Counted from the first letter of the stretch, positions 35,090 to 45,116 are shown. The stretch: DNA of 52,765 bases from Bacillota bacterium (GCA_014360055.1 JACIYH010000010.1:1-52765), one strand, 5' to 3'. A program made the numbers and translations. The notes: generated by a model not told the origin, from the sequence alone.

Positions 35090-36088
35090 TCAGCACCCCC
35101 CGTCTGCCCGGTCCCGGGCCAGCATGGCCGCTCCCACCACCCCCGCGTCCCGGCCCAGGGAGGCGGGCCTGATCTCCAGGTCCTCAACCAGATATGGCAT
35201 GCCCTGCTCCCGCACCAGGCGGCGCAGCGGGCCGAAGAGGAGTTCGCCCACCGAGGCCAGTCCTCCCCCGATGACCACCACGTCGGGGTTGAAGGCGTGC
35301 ACCGCGGATACCACTCCCGCCGCCAGGTACTCCAGGGTTTCCTGCCATACGCGCACGGCCACCGGGTCACCCCGCCGCACCGCCTCCACCACCTCTTCGG
35401 CGGTGAGCGGTCCTTCCGCGGGGAGGTCGCCGGCACCCGCATCGCCGACGGCAGTATCTGGGCCCGCGCCTGCGGCCAGGGCCGCCCGCAGCCGGCGTAC
35501 CAGGGCGGGCCCGGAGGCGTAGGTCTCCAGGCAGCCACGCCCGCCGCACCGGCAGGGTTCACCACCCGCCCGCACCACCAGGTGACCGAGTTCGGCCGCC
35601 GCACCCCTTACACCAGAGAATATGCGGCCGCCGCATACCACTCCCCCGCCCACTCCGGTACCCAGGGTGAAGTATACCACCAGGGAGAACCCGCACCCCG
35701 CCCCCTGGCGCGCCTCGCCCAGGGCAGCGGCATTGGCGTCGTTCTCCACGGCCACCGGCAGTCCCAGGGCGTCGGCCAGGAGATCGCCCACGCGCACGCC
35801 GTCCCACCCGGGGAGGTTGGGTGGGTTGTGCAGTACCGCCGCCACCGGGTCGAGGGGACCGGGGAAACCAGCACCCACCCCGCCCACGGACCACCCCAGC
35901 GCACGGGCCCGCTCGAGCAGCGCGCGGGCCACGGCAACCACCTGCCCGGATGATACCGTGAAGCCAGCCTCCGCCCGGGTGGGTAACTCCACGCGCTCCC
36001 GCACCTGCCCGCGCCCGTCCACCAGGCCGCCGGCCACCTTGGTCCCTCCCACGTCGAGACCAACCCAAACCGTCTCCCCTGCAGTCAA
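35090..36088 (-). CDS. ROK-family sugar kinase (glucokinase-like)
   Basis: A 332-residue ATP-dependent hexokinase-type kinase. The phosphate motif Asp-Val-Gly-Gly-Thr-Lys is at 11-16, with Glu-Asn-Asp-Ala-Asn-Ala-Ala-Ala near 110 holding the catalytic Asp. Leu-Gly-Thr-Gly-Val-Gly-Gly-Gly follows near 138. The ROK zinc motif Cys-Arg-Cys-Gly-Gly-Arg-Gly-Cys-Leu-Glu is near 178. There is no N-terminal HTH, so it is an enzyme rather than a repressor. The start TTG 36088 follows GGAGGTGAGCGAG; a GTG two codons earlier is too close to the ribosome site. It likely makes glucose 6-phosphate, which OtsA would use, although the genes are far apart. Confidence 0.92.
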   Translation of the reverse strand: MTAGETVWVGLDVGGTKVAGGLVDGRGQVRERVELPTRAEAGFTVSSGQVVAVARALLERARALGWSVGGVGAGFPGPLDPVAAVLHNPPNLPGWDGVRVGDLLADALGLPVAVENDANAAALGEARQGAGCGFSLVVYFTLGTGVGGGVVCGGRIFSGVRGAAAELGHLVVRAGGEPCRCGGRGCLETYASGPALVRRLRAALAAGAGPDTAVGDAGAGDLPAEGPLTAEEVVEAVRRGDPVAVRVWQETLEYLAAGVVSAVHAFNPDVVVIGGGLASVGELLFGPLRRLVREQGMPYLVEDLEIRPASLGRDAGVVGAAMLARDRADGGC

Positions 36089-36123
36089 CTCGCTCACCTC
36101 CTCACCCCAGCATACTCTCCGGG

Positions 36124-37488
36124 TCAAACCCGGACCGACTTCCAGTGTCCCGAACGGAAACGCCGCAGGAACAGGGCGGCACGCACCAGCCAGTCGGCCA
36201 GCATGGCCAGCCAGGCGCCCGGCAACCCCATGCCCAGGCCGAACACGAGCAGCGAGGTCAGGCCCAGGCGGACCAGCCACATGCCGACCACGGTGACCCC
36301 CATCACCACCACGGTGTCCCCCGCCCCCCGCAGGGCTCCCGGGAGCACAAACCCCACCGCCTCCGGGAACTGGGTGAAGGCGACGATGCGCAGCAACGGA
36401 ATGCCCAGGGCGATCACGCGCGGATCGAAGGTGTAGATGCGCAGGAACACGCCGGGGATGGAGAAAAACAACACGGCCATGCCCCCCATGGTGGCCAGGG
36501 CAAACCACAGGGCCACATAGGCGCTCCTCTCGGCATCGCGGGGGCGGCCCGCCCCCAGGTTCTGCCCCACCAGGGCGGTGGCGGCGGTGGCGAACCCCAT
36601 CCCCGGCATGTAGGAAAAGGACTCGGCGTTCAGGCAGAGGGAGTGGGCGGCGTAGGCCACCGTGCCCAGGCTGGCCACCTGGCGGGCGTAGGCCAGCTGA
36701 CCCCCGCTGGTGAAGGCGCGCTCGGCGGCGGCCGGCAGCCCCACCCGCAGGACTCGCCAGATCAGGCGGGCGTCCAGGGCCAGCATGTGCCGCATCCCCA
36801 GGCGCAGCCCCGCCCGGCCCCCCATCACCATGCCCATGAGGGCCACCGCACCCAGCCCGCGTGACAGCGAGGTGGAGAGACCCGCCCCCACCACCCCCAG
36901 GGGCGGGCAGCCCAGGTGCCCGTAGATGAGCACCCAGTTGAGGAAGATGTGGATGGCGTTGAGAGCCGCATTCACGTAGAGCGGGGATCGCGTGTCGCCG
37001 GCACCCCGCAGGCACCCCGCCACCACGGTGAAGACGAAGAAGAAGGGCAGGCCGGGCATGACGGCCCGGAGATACGCCGCACCCAGAGGGACCACGTCGG
37101 GGGCCGCCCCCATGAAGATGGCGATGAGGGGTGCCAGCAGGAAACCCGCCCCCGCCACCAGGCTCCCCAGCACCGCCGCCACGCTCACCGTCTGCCCGGT
37201 CACCCTGGCCGCCGTGGGCCGGTCGCCCGCCCCCACCGAGCGCGCCACCACGGCAGTGGCTCCCACGGCCAGGCCCATGAATATGGAACTGACGAACCAG
37301 AAGGGCTGAAAGCTGAGCCCCACGGCGGTCACCGCCTCCGTGCTCAGGTGACCCACCATGGCCATGTCCACCACCTGGGTAACGGTACCCAGGGCCTGCT
37401 CGGCCACCACCGGCCAGGCCAGCCGCCACACGGCCCGCCGCAGTTCCCTTTCCGGTACCACTTCCGGTTCCTGAACTCGCCCAACCAC
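36124..37488 (-). CDS. MATE-family multidrug/cation efflux transporter
   Basis: A 454-residue membrane protein with twelve predicted helices in two homologous halves. It has the typical Trp-Pro-Val-Val-Ala-Glu-Gln near residue 25, Val-Asp-Met-Ala-Met-Val-Gly-His near 43, Gly-Ala-Gly-Asp-Thr-Arg near 165 and the second-half copy Gly-Ala-Gly-Asp-Thr-Val near 400. The GTG at 37488 follows GGGAGG by nine bases; a GTG at 37518 is an alternative. It is immediately upstream of the ROK kinase gene on the same strand (35-base gap), probably co-transcribed. Substrate unknown. Confidence 0.92.
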   Translation of the reverse strand: MVGRVQEPEVVPERELRRAVWRLAWPVVAEQALGTVTQVVDMAMVGHLSTEAVTAVGLSFQPFWFVSSIFMGLAVGATAVVARSVGAGDRPTAARVTGQTVSVAAVLGSLVAGAGFLLAPLIAIFMGAAPDVVPLGAAYLRAVMPGLPFFFVFTVVAGCLRGAGDTRSPLYVNAALNAIHIFLNWVLIYGHLGCPPLGVVGAGLSTSLSRGLGAVALMGMVMGGRAGLRLGMRHMLALDARLIWRVLRVGLPAAAERAFTSGGQLAYARQVASLGTVAYAAHSLCLNAESFSYMPGMGFATAATALVGQNLGAGRPRDAERSAYVALWFALATMGGMAVLFFSIPGVFLRIYTFDPRVIALGIPLLRIVAFTQFPEAVGFVLPGALRGAGDTVVVMGVTVVGMWLVRLGLTSLLVFGLGMGLPGAWLAMLADWLVRAALFLRRFRSGHWKSVRV

Positions 37489-37646
37489 CCGCGCTGACCT
37501 CCCGGGTTGACCGGGCACCCCCGGCGCCCCCGTAAGTGCCGCGTGCCCGCCGGTCGCACACGGCTCGCCTCACGTCGCTGGGGCACGGCCACGAGGTTAA
37601 GCAATTCTTTCGGGTCCGCGAGTATTCCTGCCGCGGCATCGCGCCT

Positions 37647-37688
37647 CGGCGGGGCGCAGGCACCTGCCTCCGGCGGGGCGCAGGCACC
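37647..37688. repeat. Pair of 18-bp direct repeats, candidate enhancer sites
   Basis: CGGCGGGGCGCAGGCACC occurs exactly at 37647-37664 and 37671-37688 (24-bp period), about 200-240 bp upstream of the sigma-54 promoter. That is the usual distance for binding sites of an enhancer-binding activator such as the AtoC-like regulator encoded downstream. Binding is inference. Confidence 0.5.
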
Positions 37689-37889
37689 CGGTGCGAATTC
37701 ACCTTCACACCCCTGGGAAAAACCGTGCGCGCTCCTCTCACCCTGACCCGCCGCGAATCCAGGCAGCAGTCCGGCACGACTGGCTGCGCTGCCACGCCCC
37801 GACCGGGACAGGGCCTTGGGGGGCCACGGACCGGCCGCGTCAGGCCCGCCCCAGGCCAGGCACAGGCCGGGCACAGCTGCCGCGGAGCC

Positions 37890-37905
37890 TGGCATGAAAA
37901 TTGCA
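37890..37905 (+). promoter_or_regulatory. Sigma-54 (RpoN) promoter of the CoA-transferase/AtoE operon
   Basis: TGGCATG-AAAA-TTGCA fits the -24/-12 consensus, with GG at 37891-37892 and GC at 37903-37904, exactly ten bases between. Transcription would start near 37916, giving a leader of about 140 bases. The same locus encodes a sigma-54-dependent activator (43459-44937). Confidence 0.85.
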
Positions 37906-38058
37906 GAAAACGCGTCAAGCAGACCAGGGGCCCGTGACCGGGCTCCGGCCCCGGCACGGCGGGATTCCGATCCGGCCCCGGCTGCACGGCGGGACTCGGG
38001 ATCCGGCCGGTCCTGCGGACCCGCCGGGCAGACCCGCTGAAGGGAAGGAGGCGAGCAC

Positions 38059-39057
38059 GTGCAGGAAGCACAGCCTGGTGGTACCCAGCCCCTCTTCATG
38101 ACCCCTGACGTGGACGCGGCCAGGCAGCACTTCCGCGCCAAACCCAAGGGCATGGTGGACAAGGTGACCACCGTAAGCGAGGCGGTGGCCAGGCTCATCC
38201 ACGACGGCGACTACATCGCCATCGGCGGGTTCGGGGCCAACCGCATCCCCACGGCGGTACTCCACGAAATCGTGCGCCAGGGAAGGCGCCACCTCGGGGT
38301 GTCCGGCCATACGGCCACCCATGACTTTCAGATCCTGGCGGCGGGGGGCTGCATGGACCGGTGTGACGTGGCCTACGTGGTGGGGCTGGAGGCCCGCGGC
38401 CTCTCCCGGGTCTCCCGCCGCCTGTTCGAGGACGGCGGTATCCAGGCCACGGAGTGGACCAACGCCGCCCTGGCCTGGCGGTACCGGGCGGCAGCCATGG
38501 GCATCCCCTTCATCCCCGCCCGCAACATGCTGGGGACCGACACCCTGCGCTACAGCGCGGCAAAGGTCATCACCTGTCCGTATACGGGAGTGAAGCTGGT
38601 GGCCCTGCCCGCGCTTTACCCGGACGTGGCCATCATCCACGTGCACCGGGCCGACCGATACGGCAACTGCCAGATCGACGGGATCAACGTGGCCGACAAC
38701 GACCTGGCCCGGGCCGCCAAACGGGTGATCATAACCGCCGAGCGGCTCGTGCCCACCGAGCACTTCCGGCGGGAGCCGCACCGGACCGCGATCCCCTTCT
38801 TCTGCGTGGACGCCGTGATCGAGGTGCCGTACGGGTCCTACCCGGGCAACATGCCCTACGAGTACTTCTCGGACGAAGAGCACCTGCGCGAGTGGCTGGC
38901 CGCCGAGGAAGACCCCGCGACCTTCCGCCAGTTCCTGGACAGGTACATCTACGGCACCAGGGACTTCAACGAGTACCTGGAGCTTTGCGGCGGCATCGAG
39001 AAGCTCCGGCGCCTGCGGGCGCAGGAGTGGCTGGTCGAGCGGCCCAACTCCGCCTGA
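38059..39057 (+). CDS. CoA-transferase subunit A (glutaconate/3-oxoacid type)
   Basis: A 332-residue class-I CoA-transferase alpha subunit resembling GctA (COG1788). It has the N-terminal Ile-Ala-Ile-Gly-Gly-Phe-Gly-Ala-Asn-Arg-Ile-Pro motif near 55, Ile-Ile-His-Val-His-Arg-Ala-Asp near 195 and Tyr-Gly-Asn-Cys-Gln-Ile-Asp-Gly near 207. The GTG start has GAAGGAGG seven bases upstream. Together with the next gene it should transfer CoA from a donor thioester to a carboxylic acid. The acid is unknown; the AtoE carrier nearby suggests a short-chain fatty or oxo acid. It is the first gene of the sigma-54 operon. Confidence 0.9.
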   Translation: MQEAQPGGTQPLFMTPDVDAARQHFRAKPKGMVDKVTTVSEAVARLIHDGDYIAIGGFGANRIPTAVLHEIVRQGRRHLGVSGHTATHDFQILAAGGCMDRCDVAYVVGLEARGLSRVSRRLFEDGGIQATEWTNAALAWRYRAAAMGIPFIPARNMLGTDTLRYSAAKVITCPYTGVKLVALPALYPDVAIIHVHRADRYGNCQIDGINVADNDLARAAKRVIITAERLVPTEHFRREPHRTAIPFFCVDAVIEVPYGSYPGNMPYEYFSDEEHLREWLAAEEDPATFRQFLDRYIYGTRDFNEYLELCGGIEKLRRLRAQEWLVERPNSA

Positions 39058-39108
39058 CCGCGGCCAGGAGCACGGCGGAGCGGGACATCCCGGAGGGAGG
39101 TAGGAGCG

Positions 39109-39882
39109 GTGGCTGGCGACTACAACCCCATGGAACTCATGATCTGCCTGGCAGCGCGGTACCTGGAAGACGGCGCCACCGTGGTGGTGGGCACCGGGGC
39201 ACCTTGCGCGGCGGCCATGCTGGCCCAGCGTCTCCACGCCCCCAACCTGACCATCATGTTCGAGGCGGGGGGCGTGGCCCCCATCCTGCCCACCATGCCC
39301 ATCTCGGTGGGCGATTCCCGCACCTTCTGGCGGGCACTCATGGCCACCAGCATGGACGACATCATGTCCTTCTGCCAGAAGGGGATGGTCGACTACACCT
39401 TCCTGGGCGGGGCCCAGGTGGACATGTACGGCAACATCAACTCCACCATGATCGGCACGGACTATGCTCGGCCGCGCGTGAGGTTCCCGGGCAGCGGCGG
39501 CGCCAATGACCTGGGCTCGCTGTGCTGGCGCACCATGATGATCACCCCCCAGGACCGGCGCCGCTTCGTGCCAAAGTGCAACTTCGTTACCACCCCTGGG
39601 TACCTGACGGGCCCCGGAGCCCGCGAGGCGGCGGGGCTGCCGCCGGGGACGGGACCGTACAAGGTGATCACCAACCTGTGCGTGATCGGGTTCGACGAGG
39701 AGACCAAACGTATGCGGGTGGAGAGCCTGCACCCGGGCATCACCCGCGAGCAGGTCCAGGAAAACACGGGATTCGAGTTGCTGTGGGCGGACGACCTCGG
39801 TCGCAGCCAACCCCCCACCGCGGAGGAACTGCAGGTGCTACGGACCGAGGTCGACCCCTACCGCTATATCATCGGCCGCTAG
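39109..39882 (+). CDS. CoA-transferase subunit B (glutaconate/3-oxoacid type)
   Basis: A 257-residue beta subunit (COG2057). The putative catalytic glutamate is in Met-Phe-Glu-Ala-Gly-Gly-Val near residue 48, with Phe-Leu-Gly-Gly-Ala-Gln-Val-Asp near 103 and Gly-Asn-Ile-Asn-Ser-Thr after it. Gly-Gly-Ala-Asn-Asp-Leu lies near 127. The GTG follows GGAGG. It is coupled to subunit A with a 51-base gap. The last 11 codons are duplicated just after the stop (see repeat at 39847-39920). Confidence 0.9.
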   Translation: MAGDYNPMELMICLAARYLEDGATVVVGTGAPCAAAMLAQRLHAPNLTIMFEAGGVAPILPTMPISVGDSRTFWRALMATSMDDIMSFCQKGMVDYTFLGGAQVDMYGNINSTMIGTDYARPRVRFPGSGGANDLGSLCWRTMMITPQDRRRFVPKCNFVTTPGYLTGPGAREAAGLPPGTGPYKVITNLCVIGFDEETKRMRVESLHPGITREQVQENTGFELLWADDLGRSQPPTAEELQVLRTEVDPYRYIIGR

Positions 39883-39920
39883 GCGGGAGGTGAACCCCTA
39901 CCGCTACATCATCGGCCGCT
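39847..39920 (+). repeat. Tandem duplication of the 3' end of the CoA-transferase B gene
   Basis: The 34 bases at 39847-39880 recur at 39887-39920 (40-bp period) with three mismatches. The first copy encodes the C-terminus Val-Asp-Pro-Tyr-Arg-Tyr-Ile-Ile-Gly-Arg. The second would encode Met-Asn-Pro-Tyr-Arg-Tyr-Ile-Ile-Gly-Arg from a GTG, followed by TGA, and carries its own GGGAGG in front. Confidence 0.92.
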
Positions 39921-39933
39921 GAGGAGGTGGGAT

Positions 39934-40013
39934 CCGCCACCGTGGCCTTCCGATGGTGGCGGCATGCGCAGCAGGGTGGCTCCTCCGCCCCGGTCGGGAC
40001 CGCGGTGGTCCCG
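39934..40013 (+). other. Two intercistronic hairpins before the AtoE-type carrier gene
   Basis: CCGCCACC/GGTGGCGG (39934-39962) and CGGGACC/GGTCCCG (39995-40013) can form 8-bp and 7-bp stems. Neither is followed by a T-run. They may stabilise the upstream mRNA or set the ratio of transferase to carrier. Confidence 0.45.
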
Positions 40014-40067
40014 GAAGCGTGATTGGTCAAGCAGGGCGGCAAGACCAAGTCGCAAGGGGGGATAGGC

Positions 40068-41465
40068 GTGAGTCGCACGGAAGAACGGACCGGGGGCATG
40101 AACTTCTTGAAGGCGGCGGGCGAGAAGTTCACCCGCTGGTCGGAACGCTGGATACCGGACGCCCTGGTGATAGTCATCATCCTCACCATCGTGACCTTCG
40201 TGTTCGCCCTCATCTGGGGTGATACCACACCCACCGGGGCAGTGAAGGCGTGGGGCAAGGGGTTCTGGGCGTTGCTCGGGTTCGCCATGCAGATGTGCCT
40301 GATCATGATGACCGGGTACATCCTGGCCTGCTCTCCGCCCGTAAAGCGCCTGCTTGACGGGCTCTCCCGCCTGCCCAACCCGGACCGGCCCTGGCAAGCC
40401 ATCGCACTGATGGCCCTCTTCTCGATGGTGTCGGCCTGGTTGAACTGGGGGCTGAGCCTGATAGCCAGTGCGGTGTTCGCGCTGTTCCTTGTGCGCAGGC
40501 AACCCAACGTGGATTACCGCCTGCTGGTGGCGGCGGCTTACCTGGGCTTGGGATGCACCTGGCATGCGGGCCTTTCCGCATCGGCCCCTCTGCTGGTCAA
40601 CACACCGGGCAACTTCCTCATCAAGGCCGGCCTGCTCACGGAAACCATCCCCACGTCAGCCACCATCTTCACCGGCTTCAACATCGGCCTCACCCTCATC
40701 ATCATCGTGGTGGTGACTGCGGTGATGGCAGCCATGCACCCGGTGCCCGAGAAGACCTACCGGGTGTCCCCAGAACTGATGGATCGGCTGCGCCTGTACG
40801 AGCCCCCGGAGCGGCCGCAGGGGAAGCTGACACCTTCCCAGTGGATGAACTGGTGGCCCGGGTTCAACCTCATCGTGTTCGCGGCGGGCGCCATCTGGAT
40901 CATATGGGAGATAAGCGAGAAGGGATTCTATAAGTTCGTTAACCTCGACAACATCAACTTCACCTTCCTGATGCTGGGTGTGCTCTTCCACTGGCGCCCC
41001 TGGTCGTTCCTGAAGGCCACCGAAGACGCCGCCAAGGCGGTGTGGGGCATCATCATCCAGTTCCCGTTTTACGCGGGCATCTTCGGGCTGTTCCAGTACA
41101 CCGCCCTCTCGGCCGCCTTCACCCGCGCTTTCGTGGCCATCAGTTCCAAGGCCACCTTCCTGCTCATCACGTACTGGTACGCGGGACTGCTCAACTACCT
41201 GGTGCCTTCCGGCGGTTCGGAGTGGGCCATCACCGCACCCTACCTGATCGAAGCCGCCAAGCAGTTGGGGGTGAGCATCCCCAAGACGGTGGTGACCTAT
41301 GCCTGGGGCGACATGATGACCGACATGATCCAGCCTTTCTGGGCAATCGCCATGCTGGCAGTGGCCAAGCTGGAGTTCCGGGAGATCATGGGCTGGCTCA
41401 TGGTCATCTTCATCGTCTACCTGATCATCACCTCGGGGGCGTTCCTGCTCTACCCGCTGCTCTAA
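40068..41465 (+). CDS. atoE: Short-chain fatty acid transporter, AtoE family
   Basis: A 465-residue membrane protein with about eleven or twelve helices. The AtoE family pattern is visible: Trp-Ser-Glu-Arg-Trp-Ile-Pro-Asp-Ala near residue 23, the Met-Thr-Gly-Tyr-Ile-Leu-Ala helix, and Trp-Leu-Asn-Trp-Gly-Leu-Ser-Leu. Trp-His-Ala-Gly-Leu-Ser and, late in the protein, Val-Pro-Ser-Gly-Gly-Ser-Glu-Trp complete the pattern. The GTG at 40068 is six bases after GGGGGG; a TTG at 40023 is less likely. In E. coli AtoE serves acetoacetate/butyrate uptake. Here it should import the acid activated by the CoA-transferase encoded upstream. Confidence 0.92.
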   Translation: MSRTEERTGGMNFLKAAGEKFTRWSERWIPDALVIVIILTIVTFVFALIWGDTTPTGAVKAWGKGFWALLGFAMQMCLIMMTGYILACSPPVKRLLDGLSRLPNPDRPWQAIALMALFSMVSAWLNWGLSLIASAVFALFLVRRQPNVDYRLLVAAAYLGLGCTWHAGLSASAPLLVNTPGNFLIKAGLLTETIPTSATIFTGFNIGLTLIIIVVVTAVMAAMHPVPEKTYRVSPELMDRLRLYEPPERPQGKLTPSQWMNWWPGFNLIVFAAGAIWIIWEISEKGFYKFVNLDNINFTFLMLGVLFHWRPWSFLKATEDAAKAVWGIIIQFPFYAGIFGLFQYTALSAAFTRAFVAISSKATFLLITYWYAGLLNYLVPSGGSEWAITAPYLIEAAKQLGVSIPKTVVTYAWGDMMTDMIQPFWAIAMLAVAKLEFREIMGWLMVIFIVYLIITSGAFLLYPLL

Positions 41466-41557
41466 CCTTCGCTGCCCGCCCCTCCGTGGTGCTGCCAGGG
41501 CCAACCTGCCCGGGAAATCCATCGGGCGCTGGCGTCGACGGCCGGTGCCCGCCAGGC

Positions 41558-41577
41558 ACCCTCCCGCCAGGGAGGGT
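41558..41577 (+). other. Hairpin between the AtoE carrier and sensor kinase genes
   Basis: ACCCTCCC-GCCA-GGGAGGGT forms an 8-bp stem with a 4-base loop; the following TGTCTTC is not a real T-run. It may reduce read-through from the highly induced catabolic genes into the regulatory pair. Confidence 0.5.
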
Positions 41578-41651
41578 ACCTGTCTTCACGGGTAGAAACA
41601 AGCTCTGTGAAGCACCGTGGCGCGCCGCAGCGGGCAATTCGGGGGGCGGGG

Positions 41652-43373
41652 GTGAAGCTGGTGAGCGGGCGGTATCTGTTACTGCAAAAGGCGGAGGCCA
41701 TCCTGCTGGAGGAGAAGGCGGACAAGCTCTTCGGCCTCACCCGGCTCCTGGACTCCCACCTGCAGGGCGACTACGATGACATCCTCCGTTCCCGGGGCCT
41801 GGGTCCGGAGGCCCCGCGGGAGATAAGGCTGGCCGCCCTCAACGAGGCGCTGACTCCCTTCACAGACCTGGTGGCCGATGCCTTCCCCGGCGTGGGGGTC
41901 GGCTACTACTCCGCCGACCTGGACTGCATCGTCACCTACGGGCCCAGCCGCGACTTCGGGGGAAAGGTCGGCATCAGCGTGGACGCCGACCACCTTGGCC
42001 GCCAGGCGATGGCCCGGCAGCGCGAATTGGTGGGCGTGGGCTCCATGGTCCGGGGCGACATCATGAACTGCATGAGGCCCCTCATCCGGGGAGGGCGCAC
42101 CATCGGGTTCTGCTGGGCCAACGAAACCCTGGAAGACATCTACCGGCAAATGGAGTTCCGGGCACGGAAGGTATTCTTCTCGCCCCACGTGGAGCCCGTG
42201 CTCGGTCTGACCGGGCTCCTGCTTTCCTCCAGCCGTTCCCTGCTGGCCGCCCTCCGGCAGGGTCCGCACGGGGAATCGGGCTACCTGGCCTGGTCTCTGG
42301 ACCGCATCCGGCGCTACCTTTCCCTGTTTCTCAACAGCCTGAGCCTGGGGGTACTGATCGGGGACGACCGGGGCCGGGTGGCCTTCGTGAATCGCTCGCT
42401 GCTGGACCTGGCCGGCGGCGCGGACCTCACGGAGGGCATGCCCCTTGCCGACGCCCTGGTTTCACTGGGCTTTGGCGACCTGGCCGGGGAGGCGACCGAG
42501 CGGGGGCGCACCGGGGAACGTTATCGTCTGCTTTCGCTCACCCTGACCGTGCCCGGGGGGCAGTCCCGACCCGTGCGTATCATCCTGGCCCGCGTGGAAG
42601 ACCTGCCCGGTGGAGGGGCGGGAGTTGTTCTGCTGGTGGAAGACGAGGCGAGCGCCCGCGAAGAAGAGGAACGCCAGCGTCGGGCGGAGAAGCTGGCCAC
42701 CGCCGGCGAACTCTCCTCGGCCATCGCCCATGAGATAAAGAACCCGGTCACCATCGTATCAGGATGCCTGGAGTTGCTGGCCACCCGTGCGGGAGAGCCG
42801 GAATTCGTGGCGGAAACGGCACGCATCGCCAGTGAGGAACTGGCCCGTGTGAACCGTACCGTCAACGCCCTGCTGGACTTCGCGCGGTTCTCCGAACCCC
42901 ATCTGGTACCCACGGACGTCAATCAGGTCCTGCGGCGGGCCGCCGCCCTGGTGCGGGATTACGCCCGCTCCCAGCAGGTGGAGGTGCAGGAGGCGTACGG
43001 CGATCTCCCCCCGGTGAGCGCCGATCCCGACCACCTGCAGCAGGCTTTTCTGAACCTACTCATGAACGGCATCCAGGCCATGCCCGGAGGAGGAACCCTG
43101 GCTGTGCGCACCTCGTACCGGCAGGGCAGCCAGTTGATCCGCGTGGAGGTGACGGACACCGGCGAGGGAATCCGGCCCGAGAACCGCAACCGCGTGTTCA
43201 ACATGTTCTTCAGCACCAGAAGCGGGGGGACCGGGCTGGGCCTGGCCCTGGTCCACCGCATCGTGGACGAGCACGCCGGCATGGTGGAGTTCGAGAGCGA
43301 ACCGGGGAAGGGGACCCGGTTCGTGGTGCACCTGCCCATCCAGGCCCTGGCCTGGCCCGGCCGGCCCGCCTGA
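41652..43373 (+). CDS. Sensor histidine kinase, AtoS-like, apparently cytoplasmic
   Basis: A kinase of about 573 residues. Residues 1-200 form a sensor region with Gly-Val-Gly-Tyr-Tyr-Ser-Ala-Asp-Leu-Asp near 82 and Arg-Gly-Asp-Ile-Met-Asn near 133, which recalls a Cache-like fold. I see no membrane helix in it. A PAS domain (about 220-330) follows, then a short coiled coil, the H-box with His360 (Ala-His-Glu-Ile-Lys-Asn-Pro), the N-box near 468, Asp-Thr-Gly-Glu-Gly-Ile and Gly-Thr-Gly-Leu-Gly-Leu. GTG 41652 has GGGGGG five bases upstream; GTG 41607 and 41661 are alternatives. It is paired with the sigma-54 activator gene that follows. Confidence 0.9.
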   Translation: MKLVSGRYLLLQKAEAILLEEKADKLFGLTRLLDSHLQGDYDDILRSRGLGPEAPREIRLAALNEALTPFTDLVADAFPGVGVGYYSADLDCIVTYGPSRDFGGKVGISVDADHLGRQAMARQRELVGVGSMVRGDIMNCMRPLIRGGRTIGFCWANETLEDIYRQMEFRARKVFFSPHVEPVLGLTGLLLSSSRSLLAALRQGPHGESGYLAWSLDRIRRYLSLFLNSLSLGVLIGDDRGRVAFVNRSLLDLAGGADLTEGMPLADALVSLGFGDLAGEATERGRTGERYRLLSLTLTVPGGQSRPVRIILARVEDLPGGGAGVVLLVEDEASAREEEERQRRAEKLATAGELSSAIAHEIKNPVTIVSGCLELLATRAGEPEFVAETARIASEELARVNRTVNALLDFARFSEPHLVPTDVNQVLRRAAALVRDYARSQQVEVQEAYGDLPPVSADPDHLQQAFLNLLMNGIQAMPGGGTLAVRTSYRQGSQLIRVEVTDTGEGIRPENRNRVFNMFFSTRSGGTGLGLALVHRIVDEHAGMVEFESEPGKGTRFVVHLPIQALAWPGRPA

Positions 43374-43458
43374 CCCGCACTCACCCGCCCCACCCGGCCG
43401 ACGGGCGCGCCTACCCAGAGAGATTCAGCGCTCCGCTTGCGTGGAAAGGAGCGTGCCT

Positions 43459-44919
<1,461 letters not shown>

Positions 44920-44937
<18 letters not shown>

Positions 44938-45045
44938 CCATAATCCCGCCACGTTCCCGGCCGCGTCCATAACGACCTTGATCTCCACGGCGGCGTTCTT
45001 GAACTGGCAGGTCGAACATTGAGGCCCTCTCTGTGAGGGCGCTGT
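44920..45045 (-). pseudogene. Remnant of a DUF3887-like protein, C-terminal end only
   Basis: The minus strand encodes Cys-x2-Cys-Gln-Phe-Lys-Asn-Ala-Ala-Val-Glu-Ile-Lys-Val-Val-Met-Asp followed by Gly-Asn-Val-Ala-Gly-Leu-Trp, which resembles the last strands of DUF3887 domains. No start codon is in frame and nothing else of the domain is visible. It overlaps the end of the response-regulator gene. This may be a decayed gene or chance; confidence is low. Confidence 0.3.
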
Positions 45046-45116
45046 CGCCAGGATGGCACGCTGAGGCGGCCTCGCCCAAACCGTGGTCCGTGTGTCCGGA
45101 CCCGTGTGTTCGGGCT

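Larger units (their letters stand above)
37489..38058. other. 570-bp divergent intergenic region
   Basis: This gap separates the MATE gene (minus) from the CoA-transferase operon (plus). I see no protein gene in it. It contains two 18-bp direct repeats (37647-37688), a sigma-54 promoter (37890-37905), and further short GC-rich repeats such as CACGGCGGGA around 37960-37990 in the transcribed leader. The region ends with AAGGAGG before the first CoA-transferase gene. Confidence 0.7.

Noticed and set aside
35090-38071. 993-codon open frame that would fuse extra N-terminal domains to the ROK kinase
   Set aside because: The upstream part runs in a shifted frame through the MATE gene and has no domain of its own; the kinase has a normal start with GGAGG at 36088.
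37915-39810. 631-codon open frame antisense to both CoA-transferase genes
   Set aside because: Its protein has no family features and mirrors the codon pattern of the sense genes; it is a shadow of high-GC coding sequence.
39930-40015. T-box-like words (AGGGTGG, ACCGCGG) before the AtoE-type gene
   Set aside because: The words are not joined as in the T-box antiterminator, no specifier stem or terminator is present, and the downstream gene is not an amino-acid gene.
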